Origin: Gluconobacter oxydans
GTDB taxonomy: Bacteria > Pseudomonadota > Alphaproteobacteria > Acetobacterales > Acetobacteraceae
DNA length: 64,000 nucleotides
NCBI RefSeq assembly: GCF_006539685.1
Contig: NZ_BJNM01000001.1
Location: 62,001-126,000, forward strand
Direction of reading: 5' to 3'
Below the pieces are notes generated by a model that saw only the letters and a program-made list of their open reading frames with translations, ran no database searches and was not told the DNA's origin. This document shows positions 52,603 through 61,723 of the stretch, in pieces (the first letter of the stretch is position 1; every line of letters begins with the position of its first letter). The translations under genes were made by a program, and so were the position numbers.

Positions 52603-54951
52603 TCAGAAGCCGTACGACACGCGGCCGCCAATGAAACGGGGCGGCCCGGGGATGTAGAAATAGGTTGTCGTCGCCATGCCGCCGCTTTCAAAGAAGCTGC
52701 GGTTGAGCAGGTTGGACGCGTAGACCGTGGCTTCCCACTTCCCTGAAGAGGGACGCAGGGTCGCATGGGCGCCGAGCAGGAAATAGGGCGGCAGGCGATA
52801 GAAGCCCGTACCGCCGACCGCGATGGCCTGACTGCCGCGATAGGACCAGTCCGGCCCGATATCGAAGCCCAGCCCCGGCGTCAGCGCCTGCCGCCATTCG
52901 GCCTGACCGTTGAGGGTCAGTTTGGGCTGGCCGTTATCCACACCCGCGAAATTGCTGTTCACGGCCTGCCAGACGCCCGTCTTGGCGTAGGCGGCGTTGG
53001 TGGCGGCACGATTGACGTTCAGGAAATCCTGATAGTTACCACGCTGCCAGCCGATATTCTGCGTCACGAAGACATGGCGCACCGGGTGTAGTTCGATCGT
53101 CCCTTCGAAACCCCAGCTTTCGGATTTGGGGACGTTCGTGATCTCGCTCAGCGGTCCGTAATTCGGGATCAGCACCGTGCCCACGACCTGCTGGTTGTGG
53201 AAGTCGTTGTAAAACGCCGCTCCGTTCAGGCGCAGGACATTGGGGATCGGGTCGCTCTTGACGCCGAGTTCGTAGGTCAGCACCGTCTCAGGGCCGAACG
53301 GGTCGAGCTGGGCCTGGATCTGGGTGTTGTTGGCGCTGAAGCCCCCGGGTTTGAAGCCCTTGCTCATTTTGTAATAGACGAGCGTGCTTTTTGTCGCCTG
53401 CCATGACACGCCAACCTGTCCCGCAAACTGGGCCGAGGCCGTGCTTTCGCCGTGGAAGGCTGTCGTCTTGCCGCCGAAGATTTCCGACGTCAGGCCGGGC
53501 AGGCTGCGGTCGTCGATTTCGTGCAGCAGGCCTGCGAACAGCGTCACGTTATGGGGCAGGCGGTAGCTGATGTGGCCGAATTCGGACGTGCTCTCCTGAT
53601 TCATGGTGAAGGACGTGGCCATCATGTAACCGCGCGCCGCATAGTCGGTATAGTCGAAAAAGAAGCGCTGTTTCATGCGGCTGCGCTGGTAGAACGCCCC
53701 GACCACCCATTGCAGGCGGCTGTCTGGATTGCTGGAGCCCAGACGCAGCTCCTGCGTAAAGGCATTGGCGCTGATGGTGCGGTAGGTGTCGGCTTCGGAG
53801 CGGGACGTGCCGTCCTGATCGGTATATTCGCCCTGCCGCTCGGTCTCGAATGCGGAGACGGAGGTGAGTTTCGCGAACCCGAAATCATGGTCCATGTGCA
53901 GGTCCCAGCCCCAGAACTGGTTGTGTTCGCTGGGTTTGAGGCTTTCCGGACGTCCGATCAGGTTGGCGAATTGCGGACGGACAGACCATTCGGCCTGCGT
54001 CTGGCCAAGCTGGGGCAGGCCGGTCGTGCCGATCAGGCGGTGGACGGCCTGGCTGGTGACGACCTGGCTGTTGTCCTGCACGAAATGGCCGGACAGCAGG
54101 ATCGTGGTGCGGTTGTCATCCGAGTGCCAGCGCAGCTTGCCGCGCAGGGCGTAGGAATCTGCGTCTCCAAGATGGGCGCCGTTCTGCGGGTCGGTCTGCC
54201 AGCCACCGCCCTGCCGGATCTGCCCAGCCAGACGGAAATCCAGCCCCTTGGCGATCGGGCCGGAAATATAGGCCTCGCTGCGGCTGCGGGCATAGGAGGC
54301 GATGTCCTGACTGGCCCCGTAATGCAGGGTGCTGGTCGGATCAGCGGTTCGGAAGCGGACTTCGCCGCCGGTGTCGGACTGTCCATGTGTGGTGCCGACC
54401 GGGCCGGGAGTAACGGTCGCGTCCGCCAGATCGAACATCAAACCGCTCGCCATGGTCGAGAACGCGAACGGCACGTCATCGAAATAGGTCATGACGGTGG
54501 GGATGTTGTTCTGGGTGAAGTCGTTGAAGCCGACGCCACGCAGATAGAAATTGGTCGAGGCCGTGCCGTTGATGGACTGGATCGTCAGATTGGGCGCCAC
54601 GCGTTCCAGATCACGTAGGGTCACGACACCGCGCTGGGTCAGGCGGTCGGCGGTCAGGCGCGTATCGGCGTCCGGGCTGTGCTGTGCTGCAGCAAAGGCG
54701 AAGTCCGTCCGGCGTGCAGTGACGGCGATCGTTTCGGTGTCACGGGCCTGGATGGACTGGGGGGCGGCTTTGCGGGCTACAGGCTTTGCGGCCGGATGAT
54801 GGGCACTGGCGTGATGGGACGCTTCGCTCTTGCCTGCCAGAGGCTTCGCCTTTTCCGGCGAGGCCGCCAGGGCGAGGGACGGGCCAAGGAGACTGGCGCT
54901 GAAGCTGGCACTGAGGCTGGCGCTCAGGAGAAGGGCCTTGCGAAGCGTCAT
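52603..54951 (-). CDS. TonB-dependent receptor
   Basis: The 782-residue outer-membrane receptor starts with a signal peptide (MTLRKALLLSASLSASFSASLLGPSLALA), a His/Lys/Ala-rich linker and a TonB box (ETIAVTA). The plug follows (GVVTLRDLERVAPNLTIQSINGTASTNFYLRGVG). The rest is a beta-barrel ending in Phe (GGRVSYGF). The upstream frame to 55341 is spurious; the ATG at 54951 gives the proper signal peptide with AGGAGA 12 bases before it. It is divergent from a second receptor. The ligand is unknown; it may be a siderophore or a carbohydrate. Confidence 0.9.
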   Translation of the reverse strand: MTLRKALLLSASLSASFSASLLGPSLALAASPEKAKPLAGKSEASHHASAHHPAAKPVARKAAPQSIQARDTETIAVTARRTDFAFAAAQHSPDADTRLTADRLTQRGVVTLRDLERVAPNLTIQSINGTASTNFYLRGVGFNDFTQNNIPTVMTYFDDVPFAFSTMASGLMFDLADATVTPGPVGTTHGQSDTGGEVRFRTADPTSTLHYGASQDIASYARSRSEAYISGPIAKGLDFRLAGQIRQGGGWQTDPQNGAHLGDADSYALRGKLRWHSDDNRTTILLSGHFVQDNSQVVTSQAVHRLIGTTGLPQLGQTQAEWSVRPQFANLIGRPESLKPSEHNQFWGWDLHMDHDFGFAKLTSVSAFETERQGEYTDQDGTSRSEADTYRTISANAFTQELRLGSSNPDSRLQWVVGAFYQRSRMKQRFFFDYTDYAARGYMMATSFTMNQESTSEFGHISYRLPHNVTLFAGLLHEIDDRSLPGLTSEIFGGKTTAFHGESTASAQFAGQVGVSWQATKSTLVYYKMSKGFKPGGFSANNTQIQAQLDPFGPETVLTYELGVKSDPIPNVLRLNGAAFYNDFHNQQVVGTVLIPNYGPLSEITNVPKSESWGFEGTIELHPVRHVFVTQNIGWQRGNYQDFLNVNRAATNAAYAKTGVWQAVNSNFAGVDNGQPKLTLNGQAEWRQALTPGLGFDIGPDWSYRGSQAIAVGGTGFYRLPPYFLLGAHATLRPSSGKWEATVYASNLLNRSFFESGGMATTTYFYIPGPPRFIGGRVSYGF

Positions 54952-55100
54952 GGAAAGGGCGGTTCTCCTGAAGAGGGGGCGTTCCAAGCGGGCAGTCTTC
55001 CTGAAAAAGGACAGCAAAGCCCGAAAAATCACCGTGCTTATATTGTACTCATGCAACAGAGCAAACCCTCGATGCACAATGACGCACAGAGGCGCAGATT

Positions 55101-55129
55101 TTGCTTGAACTGTTATGATATAACATAAT
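55101..55129 (+). promoter_or_regulatory. candidate sigma70 promoter with overlapping Zur box for the TonB receptor at 55187
   Basis: TTGCTT (55101-55106) and CATAAT (55124-55129) are separated by 17 bp. The palindrome TGTTAT-GAT-ATAACA (55111-55125) fills the spacer and touches the -10. It differs at one position from the known Zur consensus core TGTTATA-N-TATAACA. Repression by Zn-Zur at this place would block RNA polymerase. The start codon is 58 bp further on. Confidence 0.7.
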
Positions 55130-55186
55130 AAGCATTCCGCTCTGACAATCTTTCGTCTCTGCCGTATCCCCCTGTCCGGAGGCTTC

Positions 55187-57493
55187 ATGCCGTCTATCGT
55201 GTCTGCCCGTTCCTTTCTTCTGCTTCTGGGCTGCACTACCGCCCTTGCCGATTCCGCGTTCGCACAGTCGGTGACCCCGTCCGTAACGTCTTCCCAGGCG
55301 GCTGCGGCCACCGCTGAAACCCAGACGGATGATGAGTCCACAGCTGCCCGCGCCAGCTTCGGTCATGCCGACGACCAGCATGGTACGACAACGACGGAGA
55401 GCAGTCGCACGGGCGAAGATGACATTACCGTCAACGCCCATCTCGAGCGCGCCCGCGCTGCCCTTCAGCCTTCGACGGGTGCGACGACCTATAATTTCTC
55501 GCGGCAGGCCATCGAGACGAATCCCGGCGGCGACAATGCAGGTCTGAACACGCTGCTGCTTCAGGCTCCGGGTGTGGCGCAGGACAGCTACGGACAGATC
55601 CATATCCGTGGCGACCATAACGAAGTGCAGTTCCGTCTGGATGGTGTGGCGCTTCCGGAAGGCATGAGCGTGTTCGGACAGACGCTCATGACGCGTTTTG
55701 CCCATTCCATGTCGCTGACGACCGGAGCACTGCCCAGTGAGTACGGTTTCCTTCAGGCCGGTGTGATCGATATCAACACCAAGAACGGCTATTCGGATGC
55801 TGGTGGTGACGTTTCGATCTATGGCGGCTCACGTGACTATTTCTTCCCGTCCGCGCAGTTTGGCGGCCATCATGGCAAGTGGGACTGGTTTGCGACGGGT
55901 GATTTCGTTCACAACCGTGTCGGCATCGAAAACACCACGCCGAGCTTCAATGCGATCCACGATCTGACGAACCAGTATCACTTTCTGGGTCATGCCCGTT
56001 ACACGGTGGACGAGAACACGCGGATCAGCCTGACCGCCGGTGTATCCAATGCCGAATACCAGCTTCCCAACAATCCGGGACAGCAGCGCCAGTTCGCCAA
56101 TCCGTCCTTTGCCAATAGTGACCTGTCGCAGAAGCTCTATGGTAATGGCGACAGCTCGAGCCTGACCGAGCATCAGAAGGAAATCACGGATTTCGGCATC
56201 CTGTCCCTGCAGAAGGACATGGGCAAGCTGAGCTTCCAGACCTCCGCCGTGCTGCGTTACAGCTCCCTGCGCTACTCGCCCGATCCGCTGGGAGATCTGG
56301 TCTATAACGGTATTGCCCAGCGCGCGGCGCGTTCGGTCTTCTCGACGGGAACGCAGTCCGACGCCACCTGGCAGGCGGCCAAGGATCATACGGTTCGCTT
56401 CGGCTATCAGATCTATGTGGAACGGAACGTTTCCAAATCGGATTCGACCGTCTATCCGCAGAGCGGCGAGGATTCTGACGGCAATGCAGTCTATTCCGAC
56501 AATCCGCTCACCATCCATGACGGCACGGGCCGGACGGGCTGGATGTACGGCCTTTATGCGCAGGACGAGTGGCGCCCGCTGAAGAACCTGACCATCAATT
56601 ACGGTCTGCGGTTTGACGGTGTGGATGAATATACCCATGCCAAGCAGGTCAGTCCGCGTCTGAACATTGTCTACAAGCCCTGGCACGGTGGCACGTTCCA
56701 TGCGGGATATTCGCGTTATTTCACGCCGCCGCCGTTCGAACTCGTGGGCGGTACGTCGCTCAACAAGTTCGCCAATACGTCAGCGGCTCCTGGGACGTTC
56801 CTGAACAGCAACGTGAAGGCCGAGCGCGATCATTACTTCGACGCCGGCTTCTCGCAGACGATCCTGCCGGGCTGGCATGCGTCCTTCGATGCGTATGTGA
56901 AGCTCGCCAAGAACATGATCGACGAAGGGCAGTTCGGCTCCCCGGTCATCCTGTCGGCGTTCAACTACCGTCGCGGTCAGGTTCATGGTTATGAATTCGC
57001 CACGGACTACACCCGCGGCGCCTTCAGCGTGTACGGCAATTTTTCCTGGTCGCGCGCCATCGGCAAGGACATCACCACGGCGCAGTGGAACTTCGATCCC
57101 GACGATCTGGCTTATACCAGCAAGCACTGGATCCATCTGGATCATGACCAGCGCTGGACGGCGTCTGCCGGCGCAAGCTACTCGTTCTTCCACAGAACCG
57201 GCCATCCGCTGCGCCTGTCTGCCACGATGGTCTATGGCAGCGGTCTGCGGGCCGATGGCGCGACGCCGAACGGGGATTCCGTGCCTCAGTATGCGACGTT
57301 CAACCTGTCGCTGGTCCAGTCCTTCAAGGATCTGTTCCAGGTGCCGTTCCTCAAGCGCACACAGCTGCGTCTGGACGTGACCAACCTGTTCGACCGGACC
57401 TATCTGCTGCGTGACGGCAGCGGCATCGGTGTGGGTGCGCCGCAGTATGGTCTGCGCCGGACGATCCTCACCGGTATTGACCAGCGTTTCTGA
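55187..57493 (+). CDS. TonB-dependent receptor, possibly zinc uptake (ZnuD-like role)
   Basis: The 768-residue outer-membrane receptor has a signal peptide (SFLLLLGCTTALADSAFA) and an acidic, Thr-rich linker with His residues (GHADDQHG). The plug contains LLLQAPGVAQDSYGQIHIRGDHNEVQFRLDGVALPEG, and the barrel ends in Phe (TILTGIDQRF). The ATG follows CCGGAGGCTTC. A Zur-box-like palindrome overlaps its promoter, so zinc starvation may induce it. That makes zinc the best-supported ligand, by regulation rather than by protein motif. It is divergent from the other receptor. Confidence 0.85.
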   Translation: MPSIVSARSFLLLLGCTTALADSAFAQSVTPSVTSSQAAAATAETQTDDESTAARASFGHADDQHGTTTTESSRTGEDDITVNAHLERARAALQPSTGATTYNFSRQAIETNPGGDNAGLNTLLLQAPGVAQDSYGQIHIRGDHNEVQFRLDGVALPEGMSVFGQTLMTRFAHSMSLTTGALPSEYGFLQAGVIDINTKNGYSDAGGDVSIYGGSRDYFFPSAQFGGHHGKWDWFATGDFVHNRVGIENTTPSFNAIHDLTNQYHFLGHARYTVDENTRISLTAGVSNAEYQLPNNPGQQRQFANPSFANSDLSQKLYGNGDSSSLTEHQKEITDFGILSLQKDMGKLSFQTSAVLRYSSLRYSPDPLGDLVYNGIAQRAARSVFSTGTQSDATWQAAKDHTVRFGYQIYVERNVSKSDSTVYPQSGEDSDGNAVYSDNPLTIHDGTGRTGWMYGLYAQDEWRPLKNLTINYGLRFDGVDEYTHAKQVSPRLNIVYKPWHGGTFHAGYSRYFTPPPFELVGGTSLNKFANTSAAPGTFLNSNVKAERDHYFDAGFSQTILPGWHASFDAYVKLAKNMIDEGQFGSPVILSAFNYRRGQVHGYEFATDYTRGAFSVYGNFSWSRAIGKDITTAQWNFDPDDLAYTSKHWIHLDHDQRWTASAGASYSFFHRTGHPLRLSATMVYGSGLRADGATPNGDSVPQYATFNLSLVQSFKDLFQVPFLKRTQLRLDVTNLFDRTYLLRDGSGIGVGAPQYGLRRTILTGIDQRF

Positions 57494-57522
57494 CGCTGGT
57501 GCCTGACGGGTCGGACGATCCG

Positions 57523-59301
57523 TCAGGCTGGTTTGGCTGCCGGGGGCAGAAGCGCCTGGTAGCGGATCTTTTCAAGAGCGGCCGGGATGTCCATGACCGG
57601 CACGGCCTCGCACAGAAAATCTCCCTGCACGAAATCGCATTCCATCTCCAGAAGCGCGCGGACCTGCGTGGCGTTTCCGATCCCCTCGGCCACGACCTTG
57701 CGCCCGAGGCTGTGGACGATGTCGATCACGCCCCTGATGATCGCGGCATCTGTCTCGTGCCGTTCCAGACCGGCCACAAAGGCCCGGTTGATCTTCACCG
57801 CATCGAACGTGATGGTCTTGAGATGCGTCAGGGATGCAAATCCCGTCCCGAAATCATCGAGGGAAATCTGGATGCCCTGGCAGTGAAGGGTGTCGAGTTC
57901 CTGCTCGATCTGCCTGTGATGTGGGCGCGAGAAAATGTTCTCGGTGATTTCGAGCGCCAGGGAGGTAAGCGGGATATTCATTTCCCCGGCAAGGAGAGCG
58001 ACTTTCCGGAAGAAATCGCTGCCCTCGAAATCACAGGACGTGATGTTGATGGCGATGCGTTCAAAGCGGATGTTCTGTTCGCGCAGCTTGCGCATGTCCT
58101 GCATGACCTGGCGGGTGACGAAGGTGTTCAGCGTCAGCGTCAGGCGGGGGTCTTCAAAGACTTCGGGGAAATGCTGTGGCGAGAGGACGCGGTGCTGCGG
58201 ATGGTCCCAGTGCAGCAGAGCCTCGAAGGAAATATTGCCGGGCGTGCTCAGGGAAAAGATGGGCTGGTAAAAGACCGTGATGCTCTGGTTGCGCAGTCCG
58301 GTCTGAACACGCCTGCGCAGGCGGGCGGCATGGTCCAGTTTCTCTTCCATGACGGGATGATATTCCCGGATACGGTTCCGGCCGCTGGTCTTGGCGGCAT
58401 AGAGCGCGAGATCGGCGCATTTCAGCAGGGCTTTTTCCCGCGCATCGACCAGGGGGACGCGGACATAGCCGATGCTGACGGTGCAGGCATGGGTCATGGT
58501 GCGGTTGCGGAAGCTGAAACGCATCTGCTCGTGGATTTCGAGAAGGATCTTCTCGAACAGCGCCGGACAGTCGCCCGTCAGGAGGATGGCGAATTCGTCC
58601 CCACCGATACGGGCAATGAAACAGCTGTCATTCTGGAAGGACTGAAGCTTCTCGGCGACCTTGCGCAGCAGCCGGTCTCCGGAATCGTGCCCGGACGTGT
58701 CGTTGATCGTCTTGAACGTGTCGATGTCGAGCAGAGCCAGACAGATATAGCCTGCGCTACTCTGGCGCAGGGTTTTGCGCAGGGTATGGGAGAAGTGCAG
58801 GCGGTTGGAAATCTTGGTCAGGAAGTCCGTATTGACGGCATGCTGGAGCTTCTGGCGGCTGGATTTCAGGTGGTTTTCTGCCTGTTTGCGCGCCGTGATG
58901 TCAAAGCGGATGGCCACATAGCTCGTGACCTTTCCGCTTTCCGAAATATGGGGAACGATCGTGGTGTCGACCCAGTAAAGGGAGCCGTCGCGCCGGCGGT
59001 TGCAGATCTCGCCGTGCCAGACATGGCCTGAGGCGATCGTCCGGTACATCTCCCGGAAGAATTTCCGGTCATGTTGGCCGGAACGCAGCATCCGGTGGTC
59101 ATTTCCGATGAGCTCGTCCCGGGTATAGCCGCTGATTTCCTCGAACCGGCTGTTGACGGAAAGAATGCGGCCGCGGGTGTCGGTAATGGCGACAATGGCG
59201 GAACAGTCCAGGGCATGAAGAACGAAATCGTCGCGGGGGCCCTGAGGCCAGTTCTTCACATAATCCAGGCTTCTCCTGAAATCATCCTCTTGCTTTTCCA
59301 T
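57523..59301 (-). CDS. PAS-GGDEF-EAL c-di-GMP turnover protein
   Basis: A 592-residue cytoplasmic protein. A PAS/PAC domain (about 26-150, VNSRFEEISGYTRDELIG and DGSLYWVDTTIVPH) is followed by a GGDEF domain with intact RIGGDEF near 232-236. An EAL domain follows with intact FEALLHW near 358, the metal and catalytic motifs INIT, LEITEN, DDFGTGF, VKIN and VAEG, and Gln in VQGDF. Both cyclase and phosphodiesterase sites look complete, although the AEGVE motif reads AEGIG. A GTG precedes the ATG by one codon. No membrane segment or transported-signal domain is seen; the PAS ligand is unknown. Confidence 0.92.
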   Translation of the reverse strand: MEKQEDDFRRSLDYVKNWPQGPRDDFVLHALDCSAIVAITDTRGRILSVNSRFEEISGYTRDELIGNDHRMLRSGQHDRKFFREMYRTIASGHVWHGEICNRRRDGSLYWVDTTIVPHISESGKVTSYVAIRFDITARKQAENHLKSSRQKLQHAVNTDFLTKISNRLHFSHTLRKTLRQSSAGYICLALLDIDTFKTINDTSGHDSGDRLLRKVAEKLQSFQNDSCFIARIGGDEFAILLTGDCPALFEKILLEIHEQMRFSFRNRTMTHACTVSIGYVRVPLVDAREKALLKCADLALYAAKTSGRNRIREYHPVMEEKLDHAARLRRRVQTGLRNQSITVFYQPIFSLSTPGNISFEALLHWDHPQHRVLSPQHFPEVFEDPRLTLTLNTFVTRQVMQDMRKLREQNIRFERIAINITSCDFEGSDFFRKVALLAGEMNIPLTSLALEITENIFSRPHHRQIEQELDTLHCQGIQISLDDFGTGFASLTHLKTITFDAVKINRAFVAGLERHETDAAIIRGVIDIVHSLGRKVVAEGIGNATQVRALLEMECDFVQGDFLCEAVPVMDIPAALEKIRYQALLPPAAKPA

Positions 59302-59533
59302 CACCCAGGCTGGCTCTCTCGATAGGAGATCTGAGTAATATCATAGAATAATTAAGCGTTCGTTAAAAGGATATCCTGCTGTTTTCAGGTATATTTTTGA
59401 AGGTCTGTTTCGGAGTTTTTCTTTCTTCCTGCGGGAAATGTCAGTTTTATTTTGACTGCTTCGTGAGAGGATTTTTTTAACAGAATGAGGCGTCCCCAGC
59501 CCTTTCAGAACCCTTAATGGGGCGCCCTTTTTC

Positions 59534-60217
59534 TTACAGTTCGGCCCACTGGCGCAGCAGGTTGTGATAGGTCGAGGTCAGGCCGAGGACGGCAGGGTGG
59601 CTGTCGGGCAGGGCCTTGCGGGTTTCGATGATGGAGCAGTCGAATTCGTAAAGCAGACGGCGCTTCGTATCGTCGCGGACCATGGACTGGGACCAGAAGA
59701 ACGAGGCCCAGCGGCTGCCGCGCGTGATACGGTTGACGCTGTGCAGGCTGGTCGAGGGGTAGAGCACCATGTCGCCGGCGGGGAGCTTGACGCTCTGGGT
59801 GCCGTAGGTGTCCTGGATGACGAGTTCGCCGCCGTCATATTCATCCGGGCCGGTGAGGAAGAGCGTGGAGGAGACGTCCGTGCGGATGCGCATCCCCGCA
59901 CCGGGGATCGGGCGGATGGCATTGTCCACATGGGCGTCGAAATGCATGCCGGTGTCGTAGCGGTTGAAGAGCGGCGGATAGACGCGCAGGGGCAGGGCGG
60001 CGCTGTTGAAGGTCGGGTTGCGGCCAAGCGCGCGCAGGACGAACTCCCCGAGTTCGCGGCATTCGGCAGAGTCCTGCGGGATCTGGAGATTCAGCTTGGC
60101 CTTGGCGGATTGTTCCCCCGCAGTGACGCGCCCGTCCGTCCATTCGGCGTCTTCCAGTCTGTCACGGAAGTAGCGGACTTCTTCGGGGGAGAGGACGTTC
60201 GGAATGTGAAGCAGCAC
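59534..60217 (-). CDS. PiuC-type Fe(II)/2-oxoglutarate dioxygenase
   Basis: The 227-residue protein matches the PKHD-type hydroxylase YbiX/Piu[33 protein letters not shown], the iron motif [10 protein letters not shown] (H-x-D), [33 protein letters not shown] with the distal His, and the Arg of [10 protein letters not shown]. The GTG at 60217 starts the family N-terminus and has GGAGG nine bases before it; the frame is open to 60436 but upstream residues are unlike the family. Members usually sit near TonB receptors and are iron-regulated. A Fur-like box lies 37 bp upstream. Confidence 0.9.
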   Translation of the reverse strand: MLLHIPNVLSPEEVRYFRDRLEDAEWTDGRVTAGEQSAKAKLNLQIPQDSAECRELGEFVLRALGRNPTFNSAALPLRVYPPLFNRYDTGMHFDAHVDNAIRPIPGAGMRIRTDVSSTLFLTGPDEYDGGELVIQDTYGTQSVKLPAGDMVLYPSTSLHSVNRITRGSRWASFFWSQSMVRDDTKRRLLYEFDCSIIETRKALPDSHPAVLGLTSTYHNLLRQWAEL

Positions 60218-60250
60218 GGGATTCGGCCTCCAGAGCAAGTATGGCCCGGT

Positions 60251-60272
60251 ATTGTAAATGATAATTACTCTT
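60251..60272 (-). promoter_or_regulatory. Fur-like box over the -10 of the dioxygenase promoter
   Basis: GTAAAT-GATAAT-T-ACTCTT (60254-60272) matches the three-hexamer Fur consensus at 13 of 19 positions, including a perfect middle GATAAT. On the minus strand TACAAT (60256-60251), a good -10, overlaps it; the -35 is weak. Iron-Fur repression of the PiuC-type gene is plausible. Confidence 0.5.
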
Positions 60273-60424
60273 ATATTGACCTTCATAGAACTGATCTGCA
60301 GGTTGCGCAATTGGGAAATGGCACGGAACCTTTTGTAAAAGACGTGATTATTCTTACGAAAAAAACATGAATTGTCGTATTTCCTTGCATTGACAGGGCG
60401 GGGGCGAGAGGGAATTAAACGGAT

Positions 60425-61723
60425 ATGGCATTTCATTTCATTTCCGTTGCGCGGTGTCTGGGGCTGCGGCGTGTCCGTCTGGCGCGTGTCTTCGGAATCG
60501 TGGTGGTGGGATGGATCGCGGGGGTGGGGCAGACTTTCGCCGCAGGGGGAATGGTGGCTCCGCTATCTGTTCATGATGCAATCGCCGCTGCCTGGAAGAT
60601 CGATCCCGTGCGTGCAGAGCTTGAGACCAATCAGGATTCCGCCGATGTGCGGGCGAAGGCAGCGCAGTCCTGGTTTGCGGGCGGCCCGACGCTGACGGGC
60701 GATTACTATGATGACCGCATCAGCGGTTCCAATCATGGCTATATCACCTGGCAGGGCGGGGTTTCGGTGCCGCTGTGGCTGCCAGGGCAGGGGACAGCGA
60801 CCGAGAACGTGGCCAAGGCCGAGGCGAAGACTGCAACCGTTCGTCTTGATGTAGAGCGGATGTCGGTTGCGGTACGGGTCGTGGATGCGGCGGGGGCTGC
60901 GATCATGGCCATGCGTCGGCAGACGGCGGCGTTGGCGACGGTGGCCGCATTGCGGCGGATCGAAGCGGATGTGCAGCGGGCCGGGCATGCCGGGGAAATT
61001 GCGGTGTCGGACCAGCAGGCCGTGGAGGCGCAACTGGCGCAGGCCCGCAGCGAAGCTGACATGGCGGCCGAGGAAATCGAGACCACGGCGAGTCAGTTGC
61101 GGACGCTGACGGGGCTGCCAGGGGTGCCGGATATCACGCAGGCGGATGAGCACTGGCTGGCGCTGACGCGGGCCAATGATGCGCGCTGGGTCGAGGACAT
61201 TGACCCCCGGGTGCGGGCGACGCATCAGGCGGTGATTGCGGCGCAGAACCAGATGAAGCTGGTGCGAAAGAGCTTCATGCCCAATCCGGAAATTGGCGTT
61301 GATGCGATCGATCAGGGGCAGTATCAGAGCCCCTGGGATACACAGGTAGGGGTTAATCTGCGGGTGCCGCTGCCCAGTGCGGTGACGAATACGCCGCAGG
61401 AATCCGCCGCCCGCGACCGGATGGCAGCGGCGACGCGACAGGAAATCGAGGCGCGGCGGGCCGTGCGCAACGAGATGGCGCAGGTGCGGGCGCATCTGGT
61501 GGCGGCGACGGGATCGTTGTCGAATTCGCGGGTCGAGGCGAGTTCCATGCTGCGCCGGGCGGATGGGATGGAGCGGTCCTGGCGGGTGGGTGAGACACCG
61601 CTGATCGAGGCTCTGCGGGCGCGGATGGATGCGTATCGGGCGCTGCTGGATCTGAACCGTGCGGAGATTGCCTGGCATGCGGCGATCATCCGGATGGGTA
61701 TTGCGACGGGGACCATTCCATGA
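60425..61723 (+). CDS. TolC/CzcC-type outer-membrane efflux protein
   Basis: The 432-residue protein is the outer-membrane factor of a heavy-metal RND system. It has an N-terminal signal-like stretch ([20 protein letters not shown]) and two long alpha-helical repeats rich in Ala/Gln/Glu ([12 protein letters not shown] and [20 protein letters not shown]). The [11 protein letters not shown] and VPLP turns between the barrel strands are those of the CzcC/CusC family. The gene leads a three-gene operon and is divergent from the PiuC-type gene; its stop overlaps the adaptor gene by four bases. Confidence 0.85.
   Translation: MAFHFISVARCLGLRRVRLARVFGIVVVGWIAGVGQTFAAGGMVAPLSVHDAIAAAWKIDPVRAELETNQDSADVRAKAAQSWFAGGPTLTGDYYDDRISGSNHGYITWQGGVSVPLWLPGQGTATENVAKAEAKTATVRLDVERMSVAVRVVDAAGAAIMAMRRQTAALATVAALRRIEADVQRAGHAGEIAVSDQQAVEAQLAQARSEADMAAEEIETTASQLRTLTGLPGVPDITQADEHWLALTRANDARWVEDIDPRVRATHQAVIAAQNQMKLVRKSFMPNPEIGVDAIDQGQYQSPWDTQVGVNLRVPLPSAVTNTPQESAARDRMAAATRQEIEARRAVRNEMAQVRAHLVAATGSLSNSRVEASSMLRRADGMERSWRVGETPLIEALRARMDAYRALLDLNRAEIAWHAAIIRMGIATGTIP

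Noticed and set aside
59489-59533. terminator after the PiuC-type gene
   Set aside because: GGCGCCCC and GGGGACGCC can pair imperfectly, but the loop is long and no T tract follows directly on the minus strand.
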